From a virus, in the IMG/VR virus record IMGVR_UViG_3300035034_002256, positions 1-39,250 of that record: 39,250 nucleotides of DNA; one strand, written 5' to 3'. The notes beneath the pieces are model-generated. The model ran no database searches. It was not told the DNA's origin and saw nothing but the letters and a program-made list of their open reading frames with translations. This document shows, one piece after another, positions 1 through 7,525 of the stretch (position 1 is its first letter; the number at the start of each line of letters is the position of its first letter). Both the position numbers and the translations under genes were made by a program.

Positions 1-11
1 AATAAAATAGT

Positions 12-34
12 CTTTTTTAAAACAATACTATAAA
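12..34 (+). promoter_or_regulatory. Putative early-type promoter before the helicase cluster
   Basis: A C followed by six T and four A, then TATAAA 16 nt after the C. The same layout occurs before the sigma gene at 3435, the gp55-like gene at 22892 and, on the reverse strand, the SSB and GMP reductase-like genes. Inferred by comparison only. Confidence 0.4.
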
Positions 35-37
35 GAA

Positions 38-45
38 AATATATA
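38..45 (+). promoter_or_regulatory. AATATATA late-type box
   Basis: Exact AATATATA, 7 nt before the helicase ATG at 53. It lies downstream of the early-type element at 12-34, so this cluster may be read both early and late. Confidence 0.35.
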
Positions 46-52
46 ACGTTGA

Positions 53-1702
53 ATGAAATTATTAGATAAAGACCTCCAAGATTATAAGCTTCGTGACCTC
101 CAAGAAGAGTGTTTAGATTTTATGTTCGATACACTGAACCATGATGAAACAAAAAAATTCTTTCTGTTAGACCTACCTACGGGTACGGGTAAATCAATAT
201 TAGCATTAAAGTTTATCCAACAATATTTAAAAATGGATAGTGATTCTAGATTTGATTTATTAACAGAATCTAAGATATTACAAAACCAATACGCAGAGGA
301 ATTTAATTCTATTTCCAATCTTTGGGGAAGGAATACCTACCAATGTTCACAATTCAATTGTTCTTGTGAAGAAGGGAAAGAATTTCAGGTGATTTCTAAA
401 AGCAAATGCGAGAATTGTCCATATGATAATTCGAGAGAAGCTTTTATGAGTGGTAGGATATCATTGACTAATTTTCATATGTTTACATTGATGTCAATGA
501 ATAATCTTTTGGATAGAAGAGAAAGTAATATTCTTATAGTAGATGAAGCACACCAACTCGAAACGGTTGTGTCAGACTTCATTTCAGTAACTATTTCACA
601 TAATATATTAAACGGTGTTTTCGAAGATCCTGATAAGATCCTTAATAGTATGAAAGATTTAGTTACGATAGACGACTTTATAGAATATTGTAAAAATGTT
701 CTATTGAGAAAGGTTCAGACTAAAATGGGGCAATTGGAATTAAGTCTTAAAAAATCAGACAAAAGAGTATTACAAAGAGAACTTAACATTAATGAGATAC
801 TAGGAGAAGACGGCAACCAAGAAGTCGAAACAAGTAAGACTATCAATAAACTCAGATCTATTGAATCTAAATTATCTAACCTTATAGAAGAATATAACGA
901 CAACGGAGATAATTGGGTATTACAAACTGAATATGATGAAAAGAATAGAAGGAAGATAGTTATCCAACCTATATGGGCATATCCATTCTTCGATAAATAT
1001 ATTTGGAAGAAGTATGATAAGGTTATCTTAATGAGTGGTACTATACTTGATAAAAAAATGTTTTGTTATATAAATGGTATCAATGAAAATTTTGCAGCGT
1101 ATTATAGGATCAATTCGCCCTTTCTAGTAAAAAACAGACCTATATATTATATGCCAATTGGTAAAATGACATATAAAGAAAAACAAGATACTTTTAAGAA
1201 ATATGTACCTGTCTTGAAAAAAATACTAAGTAAGTATAAAAACAAGAAGGGTATCATACATACAGTTACGTTCGAAATACAAAATTGGGTAGTTGATGCG
1301 CTGAAATCACCAAGGCTTCTACCACATGATTCTTCACAGAAATCTAAGAAATATGCTTTGAAGCAACACTATACATCTAACCAAGCAACAGTATTAGTAA
1401 GTCCAAGTATGTCAACGGGTATTGATTTAAAGGATTCGAGAGCTAGATTTCAAGTATGTATGAAAGTACCATACCCATCATTAGCAGACTTCAAGAATAA
1501 GAAGAGAAATGAAACAAATCCCAATTGGTATCAATGGCAAACCATATGTAAATTTATTCAAATGTATGGTAGAGCGGTTAGAAACGAAAATGATAAATCA
1601 GATTTTATCATATTGGATCAGTCATTTTCTAATATATTATCTAGGGGATCACATTTTATCCCGCAATGGATACAAGATGCAATAAAAACAGTTAAACTAT
1701 GA
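53..1702 (+). CDS. XPD/DinG-type superfamily 2 DNA helicase
   Basis: ATP-dependent helicase of the Rad3/XPD/DinG group, expected to act in phage replication or repair. Walker A is PTGTGKS at residues 42-48 and the DEAH box is at 164-167 (VDEAHQLE). Between them Cys98, 103, 105, 119 and 122 sit where XPD/DinG enzymes carry a 4Fe-4S cluster. Later motifs are MSGTI, PSMSTGIDLKD and QMYGRAVRNENDKSDF (motif VI with the arginine finger). At 549 residues it is complete but shorter than DinG. The stop overlaps the next start as ATGA. Family assignment is firm; cluster binding is inferred from spacing, and the biological role is not visible. Confidence 0.9.
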   Translation: MKLLDKDLQDYKLRDLQEECLDFMFDTLNHDETKKFFLLDLPTGTGKSILALKFIQQYLKMDSDSRFDLLTESKILQNQYAEEFNSISNLWGRNTYQCSQFNCSCEEGKEFQVISKSKCENCPYDNSREAFMSGRISLTNFHMFTLMSMNNLLDRRESNILIVDEAHQLETVVSDFISVTISHNILNGVFEDPDKILNSMKDLVTIDDFIEYCKNVLLRKVQTKMGQLELSLKKSDKRVLQRELNINEILGEDGNQEVETSKTINKLRSIESKLSNLIEEYNDNGDNWVLQTEYDEKNRRKIVIQPIWAYPFFDKYIWKKYDKVILMSGTILDKKMFCYINGINENFAAYYRINSPFLVKNRPIYYMPIGKMTYKEKQDTFKKYVPVLKKILSKYKNKKGIIHTVTFEIQNWVVDALKSPRLLPHDSSQKSKKYALKQHYTSNQATVLVSPSMSTGIDLKDSRARFQVCMKVPYPSLADFKNKKRNETNPNWYQWQTICKFIQMYGRAVRNENDKSDFIILDQSFSNILSRGSHFIPQWIQDAIKTVKL

Positions 1703-1974
1703 GCGAGAGCGAAGTAACAAACTTATTATCAAAATATAATCAAATACAGATGTTAGTATGGTGGGTGAACCGATATACTAAGAATAAAGCTGCATCTAAT
1801 TTCGATGGTAGATCAGGTGAATTTATAATAAAAGTTTACGAAGATGCTCAATCAACAAAAGCAAAAACAATATATAAGATAGAGAACATGTGGGTTAAAG
1901 CAGAAAGTATTGTATTAAAAGAGATGCGAGATATAACCCAACAGTTACTCATAATAAAAGAACAGAATTCATGA
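1699..1974 (+). CDS. Hypothetical protein, 91 aa
   Basis: No recognised domain. The protein is small, polar and probably mostly helical, with two adjacent Trp in a LVWWVNRY stretch near the N-terminus. Its ATG overlaps the helicase stop and its own TGA overlaps the next ATG, so it is translationally coupled to both neighbours in a four-gene cluster. Co-transcription with a helicase and PRPP synthetase points to DNA or nucleotide metabolism, but function is unknown. Confidence 0.7.
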   Translation: MSESEVTNLLSKYNQIQMLVWWVNRYTKNKAASNFDGRSGEFIIKVYEDAQSTKAKTIYKIENMWVKAESIVLKEMRDITQQLLIIKEQNS

Positions 1975-2441
1975 ACATTTTAAAGTTTTTCAGGTGGCAA
2001 GGATTTAAGAAAGTTCCTAAGAAATACTTTACACAAGAATCGTTCGCTTATAGTGTTGAACACAGGGAATGTTGGAGTGAATATAACGGACTTCGAGAAG
2101 ATCTTAGTAAAATTTGGTTCGAAATAAAAGAAGTTAGTAAACGTGAAGCAGAAGGATATAGGAGAACAGCAAGACTCTTGTTTGATCCTGTTAGGCACAA
2201 TTGTCTTAGTTTACAACTAAACGAAAAGGAAATAGTATATATATTCTGTAATAATCAAATGTCATATTCTATATTAATGATAAATAACGAAGATGGGATT
2301 TTCACAAGGGCGTATGAATTTATGTTAGAAGATCACGGAACAGAAAACTCATTTAACAAAAATTTAAAATCTGTAATTGGTACAACAAGATACAGAGATT
2401 ATGTATTAACTCAAATTTTTAAAAAAGAAGAAAAGGTATGA
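1971..2441 (+). CDS. Hypothetical protein, 156 aa
   Basis: Unrecognised soluble protein, basic at the N-terminus (MNILKFFRWQGFKKVPKK), with alternating strand-like segments around residues 60-115. ATGA overlaps exist at both ends. It is the third gene of the helicase-PRPP synthetase cluster. No catalytic signature can be named. Confidence 0.7.
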   Translation: MNILKFFRWQGFKKVPKKYFTQESFAYSVEHRECWSEYNGLREDLSKIWFEIKEVSKREAEGYRRTARLLFDPVRHNCLSLQLNEKEIVYIFCNNQMSYSILMINNEDGIFTRAYEFMLEDHGTENSFNKNLKSVIGTTRYRDYVLTQIFKKEEKV

Positions 2442-3361
2442 ACACAAAGGTATTTAGTTTAAAGAATTCAAGAGAGATCGGAAAGAAGATCACAAACATC
2501 GATTTGATGACAACAAAACAATTCTCTGATGGAGAAATAAAAGTCGAAATCGAAGAAAGCGTTAGAAGTAATAGGGTGTTTGTTATTGGGTCACTAACTA
2601 CCTCTGATGATATTATCGAATTAATGATGGTGGGTGATGCTTTAAGAAGGGCAAGCGCAAAAGAAATTATTGCAGTCGTTCCTTACTTAGCCTATATGCG
2701 TCAGGATAGAAAGGATAAACCTAGAACAGCAATCGGTTCTAAAGTGATGGCAAATATGATCGAGATCTATTATGATCAAATCATCACTATGGATTTACAC
2801 TCAACACAAATCGAAGGATTCTTTAATATACCTGTTACGCATATTAATTGTGCTACAATATTTGAAATCTATATTAGAAAAAACTTTGACCTTAGTAACG
2901 TGATCATTGTTTCTCCTGATGTTGGGGGGGCAAAAAGAGCAAAGAAGTTGAGTTCAAAAATGGGGCTTCCATTGGCTATTATTAACAAAGAGAGAAAGAT
3001 AGCTAATGAAATATCTTCTATGGAATTAATAGGTGATGTTAATGGTAAAGATGTGATCATATTAGATGATATGGTTGATACTGCAGGTTCTTTATGTAAA
3101 GCAAGCGATTTGTTAATTGAAAACGGTGCGAATAAGGTTTGGGGTTGTGCAACACATGGTGTTTTATCAGGGGAAGCACATAATAGAATATTAAATTCGA
3201 GTTTAGAGAAATTAATTTGCACTGATACTATTAAGATAAAAGATAATGAAAAGATAGAGATACTAAGCTGTTCAGACCTAATTAAGAAAACTATTGAAAC
3301 TATTGAGAGTGGAAATAGTATAAATAGTTTAGTAAATGATGAAACTTTTCTCGTTAATTAG
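2438..3361 (+). CDS. prs: Ribose-phosphate pyrophosphokinase (PRPP synthetase)
   Basis: Makes PRPP from ribose 5-phosphate and ATP, feeding purine, pyrimidine and NAD synthesis. At 307 aa it aligns by eye with bacterial Prs throughout: FSDGEIKVEI, DALRRASAKEI, PYLAYMRQDRKDK, MDLHSTQIEGFF (catalytic His), the flexible loop INKERKIAN, and the ribose-phosphate loop ILDDMVDTAGSLCKA. Catalytic-loop Lys and Arg are present. A run of seven G near 2924-2930 is in frame. The stop is TAG. Alternative: phage Prs homologues of the NARP1 NAD-rebuilding pathway make ADP-ribose pyrophosphate, but no partner nicotinamide transferase lies in this window, and the conserved motifs favour ordinary Prs. Confidence 0.92.
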   Translation: MNTKVFSLKNSREIGKKITNIDLMTTKQFSDGEIKVEIEESVRSNRVFVIGSLTTSDDIIELMMVGDALRRASAKEIIAVVPYLAYMRQDRKDKPRTAIGSKVMANMIEIYYDQIITMDLHSTQIEGFFNIPVTHINCATIFEIYIRKNFDLSNVIIVSPDVGGAKRAKKLSSKMGLPLAIINKERKIANEISSMELIGDVNGKDVIILDDMVDTAGSLCKASDLLIENGANKVWGCATHGVLSGEAHNRILNSSLEKLICTDTIKIKDNEKIEILSCSDLIKKTIETIESGNSINSLVNDETFLVN

Positions 3362-3365
3362 TAAA

Positions 3366-3389
3366 CTTTTTTAAAACTATATATATAAT
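3366..3389 (+). promoter_or_regulatory. Putative early-type promoter of the ECF sigma gene
   Basis: C followed by six T and four A, with TATAAT at 3384-3389, 17 nt after the C. It lies just upstream of three AATAGCA repeats. Confidence 0.4.
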
Positions 3390-3396
3390 ATATGAT

Positions 3397-3425
3397 AATA
3401 GCAAATAATAGCACAAAAAATAGCA
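3397..3425 (+). repeat. Three AATAGCA repeats before the sigma gene
   Basis: AATAGCA at 3397-3403, 3407-3413 and 3419-3425, start spacings 10 and 12 bp. A similar array precedes the gp55-like gene and, inverted, the SSB gene. Possibly protein-binding sites on one helix face. Confidence 0.5.
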
Positions 3426-3434
3426 AAAAACCGA

Positions 3435-4295
3435 ATGAATAAATCCAACGAAAGTTATCTATTTAACATAGAACAAAAAGCAAGAATGTTCAAAGAAAAG
3501 ACAAAAAAGGATTTTTCGGATTTCTACGAAAAATATTTCCCTAAATTAGTTTTCTACAACAACAACATTTTAAAAGACGAAGAAGCAGCAAAAGACATCG
3601 CAACAGATGTGATGCTTAAATCTCTTTATAAAATCGATGATTATGATCCTAACAAAGCAAGGTTTTCTACATGGTTGTTTACCATCTCAAAAAACGAGTG
3701 TTTTCAATACAAAAAGAATCAAGCTGATAAATTAATATCAGTTGATAAATTTGTTGATGATGATGGAACTACTATTAAAGACTTCTTAAATGATTCATCT
3801 CTTGAAGACGAAGAAATATTCCAATCGAAAGAATTAGACGATAAGAAAGGGATGATTCTAAAGGAAAGAATAAAACAATTAAAAGAACCATATAGAGAAG
3901 TTATCTCTTTAAGAGAGATCGAACTTAGATCTTATAGAGATATTACTATTATCATGAGAGAAGAAAATGAAATCGAAATCGATGATTCTTATTTCATTAC
4001 TGATCATATATTACATATGGTAGACCCTGAGAAGAAAGAAGATAATGAGTTAATCAAATTTCATACTATCGATAGTGTATTGGATAAATACGGAGATCCT
4101 GTTGAATTCACTATATTAGATATAGATAAAGATGGTCTTATATCTTGTATAAAATTACCTAAGGGGGAATATACTATCATAGGTGAAACTCCATATAACA
4201 TTAGTACTATAAAATCTCAAATAAGAAACGGAAGGAAACTTTTACAGAACGCTGTAAAGGAAGAATTTGAAATCTTGGATAAAACATTTCAATAA
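3435..4295 (+). CDS. ECF-like sigma factor with interrupted region 4
   Basis: Sigma-70 family factor expected to direct host core polymerase to phage promoters. Region 2 spans about residues 27-96 (DFSDFYEKYFPKLV, KDIATDVMLKSLYKI, RFSTWLFTISKNECF). Region 4 begins normally at 145-174 (RIKQLKEPYREVISLREIEL, then SYRDITII). The second half of the helix-turn-helix comes only at about 252-275 (TPYNISTIKSQIRNGRKLL). The roughly 75 residues between are acidic and strand-rich, with no intein or nuclease signature. The frame is open, so this is an insertion, not a frameshift. It has its own upstream promoter-like region and a strong terminator. Confidence 0.85.
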   Translation: MNKSNESYLFNIEQKARMFKEKTKKDFSDFYEKYFPKLVFYNNNILKDEEAAKDIATDVMLKSLYKIDDYDPNKARFSTWLFTISKNECFQYKKNQADKLISVDKFVDDDGTTIKDFLNDSSLEDEEIFQSKELDDKKGMILKERIKQLKEPYREVISLREIELRSYRDITIIMREENEIEIDDSYFITDHILHMVDPEKKEDNELIKFHTIDSVLDKYGDPVEFTILDIDKDGLISCIKLPKGEYTIIGETPYNISTIKSQIRNGRKLLQNAVKEEFEILDKTFQ

Positions 4296-4331
4296 ATATT
4301 CTATAGTATTTTATTCTATCCTATCCAAGTA

Positions 4332-4363
4332 AAAAGACCCTACATTTCGATGTGGGGTCTTTT
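4332..4363 (+). terminator. Intrinsic terminator after the ECF sigma gene
   Basis: A 14-bp stem (4332-4345 with 4350-4363, one T-G pair) capped by TTCG. Its terminal T run flows straight into the AATATATA box at 4364, so terminator and next promoter are fused. Confidence 0.9.
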
Positions 4364-4371
4364 AATATATA
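4364..4371 (+). promoter_or_regulatory. AATATATA late-type box
   Basis: Exact box followed by AGCT and the ATG of the repeat protein, a 4-nt gap. Confidence 0.5.
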
Positions 4372-4375
4372 AGCT

Positions 4376-6142
4376 ATGTCAGAATTATCAAATATATATG
4401 ATCCAAATACGTTTATAAAAGAAGTTAGAGATAATCGTTATATACAGATCCAAGATGTGTATGGTGAGGTGGATTTTACTATTGATTACCTTTATTTTTC
4501 TTCTGCTATACCAAACGGTAGATTTTTAACAGTAATTAAAACAGATGAAACTTCTATAAAATTACAATTCACTTCAAGTTCAAAAACAATAACAGGGCTT
4601 AATAAACTATTAGACTTAATAGGAAAGCTCAAAAAGGGTACATATAATCCTACTCCTACGACATCTACAACCGAAACACAAGTTCTTGATTACTCTACTA
4701 TGTACTCTAGTAGTAACTTCATAAAAGAGATAGCCCAAGTCAAGTATATCCAAATACAAGATAGATTAGCATCAGAAGTAGTACATTCTATTGATTTTAG
4801 TAATGTAACAACTACTTTAACACAAGGCAGGTTTGTTTTTATATATCAGACTAATGTAGATCTGATAACATTACAGTTTATATCGAACTCAGAAGCAATC
4901 ACAGCACATAACATATTAAGGGAAACAATAGATCAGCTAAAAGATGGCACTTATGATAAAGTAAGCTCAACTACTATACACGAACCCACACCATTAGACT
5001 ACTCTACTATGTATTCTAGTAGTAACTTCATAAAAGAAGTATTCCAAGATAGGTATATCCAAATACAAGATAGATTAGCATCAGAAGTAGTACATTCTAT
5101 TGATTATAATATTGTTACTAGTACTTTATTACAAGGTAGGTTTGTAATAGTACAACAAACGAATATGGATTCTATATCATTACAGTTTATATCAAATTCA
5201 GAAGCAATTGCTGCACAAAACTTATTAAGGGAAACAATAGATCAACTAAAGGATGATACATATAGTAAAACTATCAGTGGGGCTACAACCGATACCATAT
5301 CATTAGACTACTCCTCTATGTATCATAGTAGTAACTTTATAAAAGAAGTATTCCAAAACCAATATATTCAAATACAAGATAGGTTAGCAGACCAAGTAGT
5401 ACATTCTATCGATTTTAATAATATAACAACCACTTTAACACAAGGTAGATTTGTGTTCATATATCAAACTAATGTAGATCTGATAACATTACAGTTTATA
5501 TCTAATTCTGAATCTATTACTGCTCATACTATATTAAGAGAAACAATAGATCAACTAAAGGACAATACGTATAATAAAACTTCTACTATAATTGGTGGTG
5601 TTTTATATGACCCTAATACTTTTATCAATCAAATAGAATTCGAAGACTATTCTGTACAGTTAAGTGATATAAAAGGTAACATAACAGATTCTATTGTAGC
5701 AAGACAAGTAACTACTGTGTTTACTAGTGAGAATTTTGTTAAAGTTAAATTTGAAGCAAGTGATGAATTAAAGAGTTATCAATTTGAAACGAGTTCTAAA
5801 GCAATAGAAGGGGCTGAGAAACTTAGAATAGCTATTAAAACAATCACTGATAAATTATCATCAGAGGGTGATGGAAGTGGGGTACAAAGTTACAGCGAAG
5901 ATTTCAATTCGAATATATGGAAATTAGATCCTCCTGTAGATTTCTCTATGAGTTCTTTTAATTTAGATTATTATGAATTAGTATGTCCTGATGGATCTAA
6001 TACTTGTGCCGATGCAGATATTGTGAAACAAAGGTGTAGGGGCTTAGTAGAGATAATAGGGAACGAAGATACTGACGTATTATCTTATATTAATATTTAC
6101 TTCAATCAAACAGTTAAAGGTAGAGCAATATTAATCGGATAA
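4376..6142 (+). CDS. Five-repeat protein, probable virion component
   Basis: 588 aa built from five related domains of about 83-90 residues at roughly 8-90, 106-193, 209-296, 311-400 and 411-494, on a period of about 100. Repeat hallmarks are NFIKEV, YIQIQDRLA, VVHSID, LTQGRFVFIYQTN, LQFISNSEAI and LRETIDQLKDGTY, joined by Thr/Ser-rich linkers. Repeats 2-4 are nearly identical even in DNA, indicating recent duplication; 1 and 5 have diverged. A unique tail of about 90 residues contains the only cysteines. Late-type box and repeat architecture suggest a structural or adhesive protein, but no family was recognised. Confidence 0.75.
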   Translation: MSELSNIYDPNTFIKEVRDNRYIQIQDVYGEVDFTIDYLYFSSAIPNGRFLTVIKTDETSIKLQFTSSSKTITGLNKLLDLIGKLKKGTYNPTPTTSTTETQVLDYSTMYSSSNFIKEIAQVKYIQIQDRLASEVVHSIDFSNVTTTLTQGRFVFIYQTNVDLITLQFISNSEAITAHNILRETIDQLKDGTYDKVSSTTIHEPTPLDYSTMYSSSNFIKEVFQDRYIQIQDRLASEVVHSIDYNIVTSTLLQGRFVIVQQTNMDSISLQFISNSEAIAAQNLLRETIDQLKDDTYSKTISGATTDTISLDYSSMYHSSNFIKEVFQNQYIQIQDRLADQVVHSIDFNNITTTLTQGRFVFIYQTNVDLITLQFISNSESITAHTILRETIDQLKDNTYNKTSTIIGGVLYDPNTFINQIEFEDYSVQLSDIKGNITDSIVARQVTTVFTSENFVKVKFEASDELKSYQFETSSKAIEGAEKLRIAIKTITDKLSSEGDGSGVQSYSEDFNSNIWKLDPPVDFSMSSFNLDYYELVCPDGSNTCADADIVKQRCRGLVEIIGNEDTDVLSYINIYFNQTVKGRAILIG

Positions 6143-6466
6143 TAGTTCATCTATCAATGCATCCCTTTTAATCTTAACGGGTAAACTATTTACTTTTTTA
6201 CAAAATCTATCATATGTATCCATATCATAATACCCTGATTTATAATAGTTCATATCTCTTTTACTTAACCAACCATATTTATTTCTTATATCGTTGAATT
6301 CATCATGATGGATAGAGTTAACAATAGTATATAAAAGCCTTAGCAAATCAATATGTTTATTGATCAATTCATCATTGGAAGTATTATATTTCTCGGCTTG
6401 TCTAATATAAGCCTTTATTGATCTTCTGTATTTATTCCAAAGTTTTCTTTTCTCTTGTCTGTTCAT
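6131..6466 (-). CDS. Hypothetical basic protein, 111 aa
   Basis: Unrecognised, helical and Lys/Arg/Tyr-rich (MNRQEKRKLWNKYRRSIKAY at the N-terminus). It converges on the repeat protein with a 12-bp overlap of the 3' ends. Upstream, TATATTTG at 6472-6479 lies 5 nt before the ATG, matching the Bacteroidota -7 element, although no clear -33 TTG is seen. Possibly nucleic-acid binding from its charge; that is only a guess. Confidence 0.65.
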   Translation of the reverse strand: MNRQEKRKLWNKYRRSIKAYIRQAEKYNTSNDELINKHIDLLRLLYTIVNSIHHDEFNDIRNKYGWLSKRDMNYYKSGYYDMDTYDRFCKKVNSLPVKIKRDALIDELLSD

Positions 6467-6471
6467 AAAGA

Positions 6472-6479
6472 CAAATATA
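6472..6479 (-). promoter_or_regulatory. TAnnTTTG element 5 nt before a start codon
   Basis: TATATTTG reading leftward, then TCTTT and ATG at 6466. Similar short spacing is seen at 12594-12601, 26083-26090 and, on the plus strand, 12615-12622. Confidence 0.35.
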
Positions 6480-6480
6480 A

Positions 6481-7215
6481 CTATTTTTTTGCTTTAATAA
6501 TAGTATCGATAAACGAATCTTTCATTTCCTCTCTTTTCTTTATGATCCTAAAGTCAAGGAATATATAAAACAGTAATAGTAATACTATCATAAAATAAGC
6601 AATTAAGTATGTTTTAAAATAAATATTCTGTGTTTGTATCTCCTCTTCTATTATAACAACTTGTTTATTGATATTGGATTCTATTTGGTTTAGTAATAAA
6701 TCAATGTTTTCCACAATAGTTATATTAACATACGGTGAACCTATAATATATTGATTAGTATATCCGTCATACTCTTTTAAGTGTAGTATATTAGTTAGGT
6801 GAATTTCCTTTCTTTTTAATAGATAATTAATGTTTTTAAGAATACTTCGATCTAAGCCCTTTGATATTTCAAAATCTTTTAGTAGGGATTTCCTGTACTT
6901 AGATACAACATATCTATAATTTGAGACTAATAATCTTTTGTTATTATATAACCCACCATCTCCGTTAGTATCATTATATAATATAGTTTGTTCTTTGGTT
7001 AAAAATAAAATAGATCTACTTTTAATTTCACTCATTTCACTATTAAGCCTGATTATTTCTTTTTGTTGAGCCTCAATTTGATTAACACTTCTATCATATA
7101 TCGTATTCAACACTAAGGTTGACGTAGAAAATACTACTAATAATATAGCTATTTTAACACTTAAAAGGTTCTTTACCCTAAGGTAATTCCTTATCTTTTT
7201 TATCCATTTTATCAT
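6481..7215 (-). CDS. Two-pass membrane protein, 244 aa
   Basis: Transmembrane segments at about residues 19-39 (LSVKIAILLVVFSTSTLVLN) and 205-225 (YLIAYFMIVLLLLFYIFL) flank a polar region of about 165 residues that starts with a coiled-coil-like stretch. The basic N-terminus suggests N-in, C-in topology with a large periplasmic loop. An AATATATA box lies 4 nt before the ATG. Candidate roles are envelope modification, superinfection exclusion or lysis control; none is shown by sequence. Confidence 0.65.
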   Translation of the reverse strand: MIKWIKKIRNYLRVKNLLSVKIAILLVVFSTSTLVLNTIYDRSVNQIEAQQKEIIRLNSEMSEIKSRSILFLTKEQTILYNDTNGDGGLYNNKRLLVSNYRYVVSKYRKSLLKDFEISKGLDRSILKNINYLLKRKEIHLTNILHLKEYDGYTNQYIIGSPYVNITIVENIDLLLNQIESNINKQVVIIEEEIQTQNIYFKTYLIAYFMIVLLLLFYIFLDFRIIKKREEMKDSFIDTIIKAKK

Positions 7216-7219
7216 ATAT

Positions 7220-7227
7220 TATATATT
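7220..7227 (-). promoter_or_regulatory. AATATATA late-type box
   Basis: Reverse strand; followed by ATAT and the ATG at 7215. Confidence 0.5.
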
Positions 7228-7242
7228 AAATTTGAAAAAAAA

Positions 7243-7273
7243 TTTGGTAATTAAATAAACTTTATTATATTTG
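7243..7273 (+). promoter_or_regulatory. Bacteroidota-type promoter of the tRNA array
   Basis: TTTG at 7243-7246 (-33 element), 19-nt spacer, then TATATTTG at 7266-7273, matching TAnnTTTG of the Bacteroidota primary sigma factor. Transcription should start near 7278, giving a leader containing the short ORF at 7312 and the terminator at 7403. This is the best host-type promoter in the window. Confidence 0.7.
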
Positions 7274-7298
7274 CACTCTATAAGGAAAAGAAAACTTT

Positions 7299-7306
7299 AA
7301 TATATA
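7299..7306 (+). promoter_or_regulatory. AATATATA late-type box before leader ORF 1
   Basis: Exact box 5 nt before the ATG at 7312, giving the tRNA leader a second, phage-type promoter candidate. Confidence 0.4.
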
Positions 7307-7311
7307 AGAAA

Positions 7312-7368
7312 ATGGTATTAGTATTTAAACATAAATTTTTTCATAACCACTGCAAAAGTAGAGGGTGA
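7312..7368 (+). CDS. Attenuator leader peptide 1 (Phe/Lys/His-rich)
   Basis: An 18-codon ORF, MVLVFKHKFFHNHCKSRG, then TGA. It holds three Phe (TTT), three Lys (AAA) and three His (CAT, CAT, CAC) codons, nine of them within residues 5-15. The tRNAs downstream decode exactly His, Lys and Phe. Its last codons include AAGTAGAGG (7356-7364), able to pair with the 5' arm of the terminator at 7403. Composition and position resemble bacterial hisL and pheL leader peptides. It is too short to expect a function as a protein; translation is inferred. Confidence 0.65.
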   Translation: MVLVFKHKFFHNHCKSRG

Positions 7369-7414
7369 GATTTTTATGTCTAAAAATTAAACCAAATGAT
7401 TAAAACCTCTACTT
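7356..7414 (+). promoter_or_regulatory. Antiterminator pairing of attenuator 1
   Basis: AAGTAGAGG (7356-7364), inside the leader ORF, is perfectly complementary to CCTCTACTT (7406-7414), the 5' arm of the terminator. A small hairpin at 7369-7388 (ATTTTTA, loop TGTC, TAAAAAT, plus a G-T pair) sits between them. A ribosome at the leader stop would mask 7356-7364 and allow termination. A ribosome stalled on the F/K/H codons would leave it free and favour readthrough. Pairings are visible; the mechanism is inferred. Confidence 0.65.
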
Positions 7415-7435
7415 GAATAAAGTAGAGGTTTTTTT
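7403..7435 (+). terminator. Intrinsic terminator 1 before tRNA-His
   Basis: A 12-bp perfect stem (7403-7414 with 7420-7431), 5-nt loop and a T run to 7435. It ends only 7 nt before the first tRNA, so it must be bypassed for the array to be made from the upstream promoter. Confidence 0.9.
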
Positions 7436-7442
7436 GTTATAT

Positions 7443-7515
7443 GGTGTTCGTAGCTCAGGGGAAGAGCGTCTGTTTGTGACACAGAAGGTCGGGATCTCGG
7501 AATTCCTCGAACACC
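7443..7515 (+). tRNA. tRNA-His (GTG), unusual T arm
   Basis: Acceptor GTGTTCG pairs with CGAACAC, with extra G(-1) opposite C73, the His identity pair. The anticodon stem TCTGT/ACAGA holds TTGTGAC, anticodon GTG. The T arm is abnormal: stem GGGAT/TTCCT with a T-T pair where 53-61 is normally G-C, and loop CTCGGAA lacking T54 and A58. Overall lengths are normal, so this is substitution, not deletion. CCA is not fully encoded. It may be degenerate or deliberately altered. Confidence 0.75.
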
Positions 7516-7525
7516 CAAAATATAT

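Noticed and set aside
2869-3222. Reverse ORF of 117 aa inside the PRPP synthetase gene
   Set aside because: The forward gene is conserved along its full length.
2438-3361. ADP-ribose-pyrophosphate synthetase of the NARP1 pathway
   Set aside because: All standard Prs motifs are present and no nicotinamide transferase partner is adjacent; kept only as an alternative.
3397-3425. Short AATAGCA repeats as a CRISPR array
   Set aside because: Units are 7 bp with 3-5 bp gaps, far too short for repeat-spacer structure.
3955-4185. Intein or homing element inside the sigma factor
   Set aside because: The inserted segment has no splice-junction residues, no Hint-type motifs and no endonuclease motif.
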